Part shown: one piece after another, positions 56,688-64,000 of the stretch
Layout: each line of letters starts with the position of its first letter
How positions within the stretch are numbered: the stretch's first letter is position 1
Assembly (NCBI RefSeq): GCF_034479515.1
Contig: NZ_CP140152.1
Span: 5,456,001-5,520,000, forward strand
Length of the DNA stretch: 64,000 nt
Reading direction: 5' to 3'
Source of the DNA: Duganella zoogloeoides
GTDB lineage: Bacteria; Pseudomonadota; Gammaproteobacteria; Burkholderiales; Burkholderiaceae_D
The notes under the pieces: generated by a model
Database searches by the model: none
What the model saw: the letters and a program-made list of their open reading frames with translations, nothing else
Told to the model about the DNA's origin: nothing
Position numbers and translations under genes: made by a program

Positions 56688-57421
56688 GCGTGCGGCTCCA
56701 CCGTGACCTGGCCGGCCAGCACGTAGCCGCCATTGCGCACGGTCTTGATGATCTGCGGGACGCGGGCATCCTCGCCGAGCTTCTGGCGCAAGCGGCTGAT
56801 CTGGATGTCGATCGACCGGTCGAACGGATCGGCGTCGCGCCCTTGCGTGAGGTTGAGCAGCTGGTCGCGGTTGAGCACGCGGTTCGGATGCTCGAGAAAC
56901 ACTTTTAGCAAGCGGAACTCGGCGCCCGACAACATGATCACCAGGCCGTCCGGGTTAAGCAGGTGGCGCGCGGTCAGGTCCAGGGTCCAGTTGGAAAAGC
57001 GCATTTGCTGCGCCTTCTCGGCGCCGCTGCCGCTGGGCATGGCGTTACTGCGGCGCAGGACGCTGCGGATGCGCGCCAGCAGCTCGCGCGGTTCGAACGG
57101 CTTGGGCAGGTAATCGTCGGCGCCCATTTCCAGGCCGAGGATGCGGTCGAGCGGCTCGGCGCGCGCGGTCAGCATGATCACCGGCAGCGTCGATTGCGCG
57201 CGCAGCTTGCGGCACAGGGTCAGGCCGTCGTCGCCGGGCAAATTCAGGTCGAGCACCACCAGGTCGGGCTTGGACTCGTCGAGCAGCTTCCACATGGCGG
57301 TACCGTCGGCAGCGCACAGCGCCCGGTAACTGTTCGACTCGAGGTAGTCGGCCAGCAGGGTGCGGATGTCGCGATCGTCGTCAACGATCAAAATAGTCGA
57401 TGTAGGTTCCATGGTCGCCAT
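56684..57421 (-). CDS. OmpR-family response regulator
   Basis: A 245-residue regulator. The receiver has acidic pocket Asp14-16 (LIVDDDRDI), phospho-acceptor Asp58 (VVLDLNLPG), MLTAR and the conserved Lys in LPKPF. The C-terminal winged helix has LSGAEFRLLKVFLEHPNRVLNRDQLL and ISRLRQKLGED. ATG 57421 or the Met4 codon may be used. Divergent from the Spy-like gene; likely operator repeats lie in the spacer. Confidence 0.95.
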   Translation of the reverse strand: MATMEPTSTILIVDDDRDIRTLLADYLESNSYRALCAADGTAMWKLLDESKPDLVVLDLNLPGDDGLTLCRKLRAQSTLPVIMLTARAEPLDRILGLEMGADDYLPKPFEPRELLARIRSVLRRSNAMPSGSGAEKAQQMRFSNWTLDLTARHLLNPDGLVIMLSGAEFRLLKVFLEHPNRVLNRDQLLNLTQGRDADPFDRSIDIQISRLRQKLGEDARVPQIIKTVRNGGYVLAGQVTVEPHA

Positions 57422-57455
57422 TATCCCCAGTTCATGCGCGCGCTACCAATGACCA

Positions 57456-57508
57456 ATTGTATCGGCTTGTATATGTGCTATGAAGAAATACGTCACATCT
57501 GGATACAA
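57456..57508. promoter_or_regulatory. Candidate operator and divergent promoters between the two-component and spy-like genes
   Basis: TTGTAT occurs at 57457-57462 and again at 57467-57472, a direct repeat of 10-bp period as used by OmpR-family regulators. It occurs inverted (ATACAA) at 57503-57508. For the regulator, TTCATA and TACAAT (complements of 57479-57484 and 57456-57461) are 17 nt apart. For the spy-like gene, TTGTAT and TATGAA in the same segment are 16 nt apart. The two promoters would overlap face to face. Confidence 0.45.
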
Positions 57509-57611
57509 ATGCGATGGCCAGAGAAACGTCATGGCAATCTTTGGGGGCGAAGATGGTCTCAAGCGCAGAAACAACGCTGCGCTACTCCCCACCAAGACGA
57601 AAGGAACGACC

Positions 57612-58124
57612 ATGAACATCATTCGCAAAAGCATCCTCATCGGTTTTACGGTACTGGGCATGGCAGCCGCACAAGCACAGGACGTCGCGCCGCAGAACAA
57701 GCCCCAGCACAGCCAGAAAGCCACGCCGGAGCAGCGCCAGGCCAAGATGGAAGAGATGTACGCCAAGCGCCAGGCCCGCCTGCACGATCAGCTGAAACTG
57801 ACGGCACAACAGGAGTCGGCCTGGGCCGCGTACCAGTCGGCGGTCAAGCCGGCGCCACGTACCGGCGAGCGTCCGCCGCGCGGCGAATTCGCCAAGCTGT
57901 CCTCGCCTGAACGTTTGAGCAAGATGATCGAAAAGACCAAGCTGCGTGAAGGCCGGATGCAGCAGCGGCTGACCGCGCTGACGGCGTTCTACAACCAGCT
58001 GACGCCGGAACAGAAAACCGCGTTCGACCAGCACAGCGTGCGCGGCAAGCATGGCGGCTGGGGCGGTCATCGCGGCCAGCGCGGTCACGGTGGCCAGCAT
58101 GGCCCGGACATGAAGCGCGGCTAA
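57612..58124 (+). CDS. Spy/CpxP-family periplasmic protein
   Basis: A 170-residue protein with a signal peptide ending AAQAQ. The body is helical and charged, with two LTxxQ motifs (LKLTAQQESAWAAYQ and QLTPEQKTAF), the family signature. The Gly/His-rich tail (HGGWGGHRGQRGHGGQHG) could bind metal. ATG 57612 has AAGGA 7 nt upstream and yields the signal peptide; the earlier ATG 57480 lies in promoter DNA. Spy and CpxP are ATP-independent chaperones induced by envelope stress, fitting the divergent two-component genes. Confidence 0.88.
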   Translation: MNIIRKSILIGFTVLGMAAAQAQDVAPQNKPQHSQKATPEQRQAKMEEMYAKRQARLHDQLKLTAQQESAWAAYQSAVKPAPRTGERPPRGEFAKLSSPERLSKMIEKTKLREGRMQQRLTALTAFYNQLTPEQKTAFDQHSVRGKHGGWGGHRGQRGHGGQHGPDMKRG

Positions 58125-58144
58125 GTATCGCCAGGCGTTGCTCG

Positions 58145-58168
58145 GGCTCCCCGCTGTGGCGGGGAGCC
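58145..58168. terminator. Shared hairpin between convergent spy-like gene and dsbD
   Basis: A perfect 10-bp stem GGCTCCCCGC-TGTG-GCGGGGAGCC fills the 46-nt spacer between the two stops. Only short T-runs follow on either side, so it may stabilise 3' ends as much as terminate. Confidence 0.65.
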
Positions 58169-58170
58169 TG

Positions 58171-60096
58171 TTACTTCAACCGCTCCAGCGACTGCGAAAA
58201 CTTCGCCGCGTTCTGGTAGCCGATCACGCGCGATCCGGCAATCTCGCGCCCCTGTGCATCGAACAGGATAATCCCCGGCGGCCCGAACAGGCCGAAGCGC
58301 TTGAGCATGGCCTTGTCGTCCGCATCGTTGGCCGTCACATCGACCTGCAGCAACAAGGTATTGGCCAGCCTGGCCTGCACCGCTGGATCGACAAAGGTCA
58401 GCTTTTCCATCTCCTTGCACGACACGCACCAGTCCGCATAAAAATCGAGCATCACGGTCTTGCCACCGGTCTGCGCCAGGATGGCGTCGAGCTGGGCCAC
58501 GGTCTTGATGCGCTGGAAGGTCAAATGCCGATCCTGCGCGCCGGTCACGTGCGCCAGCGGCGCCAGCGGATCGCGCCCGCCGGTCACCATGCCGCCCAGT
58601 TGTACCAGGCCCAGCGCCACGGCCACCACGCCGAGCGCCTTGGCCGGCCACTTGCCGCTATTGAGAAGCAAGTACATGCCGTAGCCAACGAATAGCGCCG
58701 CCCAGCCCATCATCTGCACCACCGGCGGCAACACCGGCGACACCAGCCACAAGGCCATCGCCAGCATCAGCACGCCAAAGAAGCGCTTGACCGCGTCCAT
58801 CCACTTGCCCGCCTTGGGCAGCAGCGCGCCGGCCGAGGCGCCGACCAGGATCAGCGGCACGCTCATGCCCACCGCCATCGCGAACAGCGCGCTGCCGCCG
58901 ATGAAGACGTCGCGCGTCTGGCTGATGTACACCAGCGCGGCGGCCAGCGGCGCGGCCACGCACGGCCCGACGATCAGCGCCGAAATCGCGCCCATCACGA
59001 ACACGCCGGCCAGCTTGCCCGACGACTGCTGGTTGGACACGGAACTGAGTTTCGATTGCAGCGCCGCCGGCACCTGCAACTCGTAGTAGCCGAACATCGA
59101 CAGTGACAGCAGCACCATCAGCACACCGAAGCTGCCCAGCACCCACGGATTTTGCAGCGCGGCCGACAGGCCCTCGCCGGCCAGGCCCGCCGCCACGCCC
59201 AGCGCCGTGTAGACGATGGCCATGCCCAGCGCATACGTGACGGACAACAGCAGGCCGCGCTTGCGATTGCTGCGATCGCCCTCGCCCACGATGATTGACG
59301 ACAGGATCGGTACCATCGGCAACACGCACGGCGTAAACGACAGGCCCAGGCCCAGCAGCGCGAACAGCGGCAGGATCACCAGCAGGCTGCCGGTCTTGAG
59401 CGCCGCTTCCAGGCGGCCGCTATCGCTCGCTGGCGCGACCGGTGCGGTGGCGGTCGCTGCGGCGGGCGCCGGTGGCGGCACGATGTCTTCCGCAGTCGGT
59501 GGCGCAATCGGATAAATGGTCACGCCCGGGCTGACGGCAGCTGGCTTGCCTTCTCCGATGACGGGTGCTTTGGCTGCTGCGGGCGATGCCGATGCCGATG
59601 CCAGGGTAGCGGCTGCGGCAACGGTTGCTGCAGGTGCGGCAGCCTTGCCGGCAGCGCCCGGCAGCGGTACCGAACCGCTGCCCGTCAATTGCGCGGTGTA
59701 GTCCTGCGGCGAATAGCACAACCCTTTTTCGGAGCAGCCCTGGCCGCTCACCTGCAAGGTGAACGGGCCGTTCACGTCCACCGGAATCGTGATGGTCACG
59801 CTCTTGCGGTAGGTTTCGACGTCTTTCTCGAACGTCGGGTCGTAATGCACCTTGCCGGCCGGGATGGCTGGCGTACCCAGCTTGGCGCCGATGGCGCTGA
59901 ACTTGAACGGCTCGCGGTACATATAGTAGCCATCGGCGATCTGGAAACTGACCGCGACGGTATGGCCATCGACCATGCTGGCGGAAAACCGGAACGCCTT
60001 GGCCGGTTCGAGGAAATCCTGGGCGCGGACGGAACCGCAGAACAATAGCAACGCCAGCGGCAACAGCGCGGCAAAAAATCGGACGAGACGTGACAT
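58171..60096 (-). CDS. dsbD: Thiol:disulfide interchange protein DsbD
   Basis: A 641-residue protein that moves reducing power from cytoplasmic thioredoxin to the periplasm. The alpha domain has Cys121 and Cys127 (CSEKGLC). A long Ala/Pro linker (about 145-225) is longer than usual. The beta membrane domain has the paired Cys in SFTPCVLPMVP and GPCVAAPLAAAL. The gamma thioredoxin domain has Cys557-x-x-Cys560 in YADWCVSCKEME. Reduced DsbD can supply cytochrome c maturation, which the ResB/CcsB genes at 31-35 kb need. Confidence 0.96.
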   Translation of the reverse strand: MSRLVRFFAALLPLALLLFCGSVRAQDFLEPAKAFRFSASMVDGHTVAVSFQIADGYYMYREPFKFSAIGAKLGTPAIPAGKVHYDPTFEKDVETYRKSVTITIPVDVNGPFTLQVSGQGCSEKGLCYSPQDYTAQLTGSGSVPLPGAAGKAAAPAATVAAAATLASASASPAAAKAPVIGEGKPAAVSPGVTIYPIAPPTAEDIVPPPAPAAATATAPVAPASDSGRLEAALKTGSLLVILPLFALLGLGLSFTPCVLPMVPILSSIIVGEGDRSNRKRGLLLSVTYALGMAIVYTALGVAAGLAGEGLSAALQNPWVLGSFGVLMVLLSLSMFGYYELQVPAALQSKLSSVSNQQSSGKLAGVFVMGAISALIVGPCVAAPLAAALVYISQTRDVFIGGSALFAMAVGMSVPLILVGASAGALLPKAGKWMDAVKRFFGVLMLAMALWLVSPVLPPVVQMMGWAALFVGYGMYLLLNSGKWPAKALGVVAVALGLVQLGGMVTGGRDPLAPLAHVTGAQDRHLTFQRIKTVAQLDAILAQTGGKTVMLDFYADWCVSCKEMEKLTFVDPAVQARLANTLLLQVDVTANDADDKAMLKRFGLFGPPGIILFDAQGREIAGSRVIGYQNAAKFSQSLERLK

Positions 60097-60241
60097 GAAT
60101 ACTTTCTCTGAAGACGGAAGTCAAAGCACAGGCATAGTACACCGAGCATGCAATGTCCGCCCGGGCCACGGCAGGCCAACACCGGGCACAGCGGTGGATT
60201 TTTATGCGACACTCGGATTTTACCTTCCGGGAGTTTGCACG

Positions 60242-61924
<1,683 letters not shown>

Positions 61925-61927
61925 CGG

Positions 61928-61959
61928 ACAAAAAAAAGCCAGGCAGAGCCTGGCTTTTT
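61928..61959. terminator. Bidirectional terminator between M28 gene and rplQ
   Basis: Stem GCCAGGC-AGA-GCCTGGC (61938-61954) is flanked by an A-tract on the left and TTTTT on the right, giving T-runs on both strands. It lies between the convergent stops at 61924 and 61985. Confidence 0.9.
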
Positions 61960-61984
61960 CGTAACGCGGTACTAACCGGGAAGA

Positions 61985-62383
61985 TTACTCTTCGGCGGTT
62001 GGTGCTGCATCGATGTCGGTCGCTTCTGGACGGTCCAGCAGCTCAACGTAAGCCATTGGAGCGTTGTCGCCAACGCGGAAACCCATTTTCAGGATGCGCA
62101 GGTAGCCGCCGTTGCGGTTGGCGTAACGTGGGCCCAGTTCCGAGAACAGTTTGCCAACGATTTCGCGGTCGCGCAGACGGGAGAATGCCAGACGCTTGTT
62201 GGCCAGGGTGTCTACCTTGCCCAGGGTCAGGATAGGCTCGACAACGCGGCGCAGTTCCTTCGCTTTTGGCAGGGTGGTTTTGATGGCTTCATGACGCAGC
62301 AGGGAAACGGTCATGTTGCGCAGCATTGCCAGACGGTGGGACGAGGTACGATTGAGCTTACGGAGGCCGTGACGGTGACGCAT
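61985..62383 (-). CDS. rplQ: 50S ribosomal protein L17
   Basis: A 132-residue L17. [20 protein letters not shown] is the invariant N-terminus, with VEPILTLGK and [28 protein letters not shown] at the C-terminal part and a short acidic tail. SD AAGGAAG precedes ATG 62383. Last gene of the alpha operon, separated from rpoA by an unusually long 250-nt spacer. Confidence 0.98.
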   Translation of the reverse strand: MRHRHGLRKLNRTSSHRLAMLRNMTVSLLRHEAIKTTLPKAKELRRVVEPILTLGKVDTLANKRLAFSRLRDREIVGKLFSELGPRYANRNGGYLRILKMGFRVGDNAPMAYVELLDRPEATDIDAAPTAEE

Positions 62384-62458
62384 GGTACTTCCTTTCAGGT
62401 GTTTAAATCCGAGTTCTTCGATCGCTCAACATGAGCGCGGACCGGTTCAAGTGATTGA

Positions 62459-62483
62459 CGCCGCGAACAACGCGTTCGCGGCG
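62459..62483. other. GC-rich perfect hairpin upstream of rplQ
   Basis: Arms CGCCGCGAAC (62459-62468) and GTTCGCGGCG (62474-62483) with loop AACGC form a perfect 10-bp stem about 75 nt before the rplQ start. No T-run follows on the minus strand, so it is more likely a leader or processing structure than a terminator. Confidence 0.5.
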
Positions 62484-62516
62484 GGTACTACAACTACAAA
62501 ACTGCTTAACTGCTGA

Positions 62517-62628
62517 TCAGTTGGCAACAGAGCAGAACATCGCTATGCGATGTCCAGTCCTGTCCCCCATTCTAGTCAGTTGGCAACAGAGCAGAACATT
62601 GCTACGCAATGTCCAGCACTGTCGCCCA
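62517..62628. repeat. Tandem hairpin repeat in the rpoA-rplQ spacer
   Basis: Two imperfect direct copies with a period of 59 bp (62517-62575 and 62576-62628) begin TCAGTTGGCAACAGAGCAGA and end TGTCCAG.. CTGTC.CCCA. Each holds a 7-bp hairpin: ACATCGC-TAT-GCGATGT (62537-62553) and ACATTGC-TAC-GCAATGT (62596-62612). The C-G to T-A change is compensated in the other arm. The second copy ends 5 nt before the rpoA stop codon (plus coordinates). Confidence 0.85.
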
Positions 62629-62633
62629 ATTTG

Positions 62634-63611
62634 TTATTTTTCCAGCCCTGCAGGCGGCCAGTTTTCCAGCTTCATGCCCAGGGTCAGGCCGCGCGAGGCA
62701 AGAACTTCCTTGATCTCGTTGAGCGACTTGCGGCCCAGGTTTGGCGTCTTCAGCAGCTCGTTTTCCGAACGCTGGATCAGGTCGCCAATGTAGTAGATGT
62801 TTTCTGCTTTCAGGCAGTTGGCCGAACGCACGGTCAGTTCCAGATCGTCCACTGGACGCAGCAGGATCGGATCGACCAGCGGTGCGCGCGATGGCGCTTC
62901 GGCAGCAGCTTCGGTGCCTTCCAGGGCAGCGAACACGTTCAGTTGATCGACCAGCACGCGGGCCGATTGACGGATCGCTTCTTCCGGCGAGATGACGCCG
63001 TTGGTTTCGATGTTGATGATCAGCTTGTCCAGGTCGGTACGCTGTTCGACGCGAGCGGACTCGACGAAGTACGATACGCGACGCACTGGCGAGAACGATG
63101 CATCGAGAATGATGCGACCGATGGTCTTGTTGGTGTCTTCCGACAGGCGACGGACGTTACCTGGAACATAGCCACGGCCTTTTTCGACCTTGATCTGCAT
63201 GTCCAGCTTGCCGCCGGCGGTCAGGTGGGCAATCACGTGGTCCGGGTTGATCAGTTCCACATCGTGTGGCAGATCGATATCGGAAGCCAGGACGGCGCCT
63301 TCGCCTTCTTTTTTCAGGGTCAGGGTAACGGAGTCACGGTTGTGCACCTTGAAGACAACACCCTTCAGGTTCAGCAACAGGTCTACGACGTCTTCCTGTA
63401 CGCCGTCGAGCGACGAGTATTCGTGCACGACGCCGGCGATCGTCACTTCGGTCGGCGCGTAGCCCACCATCGACGAGAGCAGTACGCGACGCAGCGCATT
63501 ACCCAACGTATGGCCATAGCCGCGTTCGAACGGCTCCATCACGACTTTCGCGTGGCCGGCGCCGAGCGCCTCTACATCGATAATACGTGGCTTCAACAAA
63601 CTGTTTTGCAT
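62634..63611 (-). CDS. rpoA: RNA polymerase alpha subunit
   Basis: A 325-residue protein. The N-terminal assembly domain has [17 protein letters not shown] and [20 protein letters not shown]. The C-terminal DNA/activator-binding domain has [31 protein letters not shown] and [16 protein letters not shown] 63611 has AGGA 7 nt upstream; ATG 63617 is too close to that SD. Alpha operon order rpsD-rpoA-rplQ is kept. Confidence 0.98.
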   Translation of the reverse strand: MQNSLLKPRIIDVEALGAGHAKVVMEPFERGYGHTLGNALRRVLLSSMVGYAPTEVTIAGVVHEYSSLDGVQEDVVDLLLNLKGVVFKVHNRDSVTLTLKKEGEGAVLASDIDLPHDVELINPDHVIAHLTAGGKLDMQIKVEKGRGYVPGNVRRLSEDTNKTIGRIILDASFSPVRRVSYFVESARVEQRTDLDKLIINIETNGVISPEEAIRQSARVLVDQLNVFAALEGTEAAAEAPSRAPLVDPILLRPVDDLELTVRSANCLKAENIYYIGDLIQRSENELLKTPNLGRKSLNEIKEVLASRGLTLGMKLENWPPAGLEK

Positions 63612-63670
63612 GTACATGTCCTTTTCAATACCCTCGGCGCGTTAGGCCGATAAGGCTGATGGCATTAGTA

Positions 63671-63696
63671 AAAACGCCCGCTGGTATCAGCGGGCG
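63671..63696 (-). terminator. Terminator-like hairpin between rpsD and rpoA
   Basis: Perfect 9-bp stem CGCCCGCTG/CAGCGGGCG (63675-63696, loop of 4 nt), followed on the minus strand by a T-tract (complement of 63671-63674). It lies in the 111-nt spacer. It could attenuate rpoA-rplQ relative to the ribosomal genes upstream. Confidence 0.65.
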
Positions 63697-63722
63697 GGTT
63701 TTGGTGCTACTTAGGCTACAGA

Positions 63723-64000
63723 TTAACGCGAGTACAGTTCGACGATCAGCGATTCGTTGACGTCGTTGGCGATTTCGTTACGCTCTGGCAGGGACTTGAA
63801 GGTGCCTTCCATTTTTTTCGAGTCAACCGAAACCCAGGCTGGCATGCCGACTTGTTCAGCCAGCGACAGCGCTTCAACGATACGCACTTGCTTTTTCGAT
63901 TTTTCACGAACAGCAATGACGTCGCCAACTTTCACAGCGTACGAAGCGATGTTGACCACTTGGCCGTTCACGGTGAACGCTTTGTGCGATACCAGCTGAC
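63723..64000 (-). CDS. rpsD: 30S ribosomal protein S4, 5' part outside window
   Basis: The last 92 or so residues of S4. The frame is open to the window edge through [20 protein letters not shown], so the GTG at 63971 is internal. [21 protein letters not shown] is the S4 RNA-binding domain end, and the protein finishes IVELYSR. S4 is a primary 16S rRNA binder and, in many bacteria, the translational repressor of the alpha operon. Confidence 0.97.
   Translation of the reverse strand, partial: QLVSHKAFTVNGQVVNIASYAVKVGDVIAVREKSKKQVRIVEALSLAEQVGMPAWVSVDSKKMEGTFKSLPERNEIANDVNESLIVELYSR

Noticed and set aside
57480..57611. A 44-residue N-terminal extension of the Spy-like protein
   Set aside because: It would place the signal peptide internally and covers the operator-like repeats. 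ATG 57612 has a good SD.
59975..60241. An N-terminal extension of the M28 peptidase
   Set aside because: It overlaps the 5' end of dsbD and its promoter region. ATG 60242 gives a proper signal peptide.

Overview
The window is a gene-dense, GC-rich stretch of a betaproteobacterial chromosome. Its gene neighbourhoods are those of Burkholderiales: tpr-lolB-ispE-tRNA-Gln-prs-rplY-pth, pilMNOPQ-(x)-aroK/aroB-dgt divergent from mrcA, cyaY/lptM-lysA, resB-ccsB with a cytochrome c4 and yihA, and rpsD-rpoA-rplQ. Together with the protein sequences they suggest the Oxalobacteraceae (Massilia/Duganella/Janthinobacterium group). This placement is inference from gene order and sequence style; no search was run. 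There is no phage, plasmid, insertion sequence with transposase, or CRISPR array. The accessory signal lies in transporters, a large Ig-like lipoprotein and intergenic repeats.

Layout. 1-2932: the end of a DUF2339 membrane protein and a DUF3999 protein, then a nested inverted-repeat element (2932-3139). 3144-10513 (minus): M20 amidohydrolase, pth, rplY, prs, tRNA-Gln, ispE, lolB and a TPR lipoprotein. 10647-14609 (plus): mutM, a dynamin-like GTPase and mutY. 14606-25089 (minus): a small coiled-coil membrane protein, dgt, an in-frame aroK-aroB fusion, an Ig-repeat lipoprotein and pilQPONM. 25288-29635: mrcA, cyaY (minus), lptM and lysA. 29639-29720: a perfect 28-bp inverted repeat. 29727-35544 (minus): msrQ-msrP, ccsB-resB and cytochrome c4. 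35700-37497 (plus): yihA and hemB.

37529-50792 is a run of eleven minus-strand genes. Its first part is an ABC ATPase, an ABC permease fused to an M1 aminopeptidase, and a DUF5694 protein. Its second part is a DUF1272 protein, a MerR-family regulator with a duplicated effector domain, and four genes overlapping by 4 nt (ATPase, double membrane-fusion protein, lipoprotein membrane-fusion protein, MacB-like permease). A proline-rich membrane protein of unknown function lies upstream.

51023-58124 resembles a Bae-type envelope-stress locus: response regulator, histidine kinase, periplasmic adaptor and RND pump read in one direction, with a Spy/CpxP-like gene divergent. The intergenic region holds TTGTAT repeats. 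58171-61924 holds dsbD and an M28 peptidase. 61985-64000 is the end of the alpha ribosomal operon (rplQ, rpoA, rpsD partial). It has an unusual 250-nt rpoA-rplQ spacer containing a tandem hairpin repeat with compensatory base changes.

Overall theme: much of the window concerns the cell envelope. This covers lipoprotein sorting, type IV pilus assembly, peptidoglycan synthesis, periplasmic redox repair and cytochrome c maturation, and several efflux or secretion machines.
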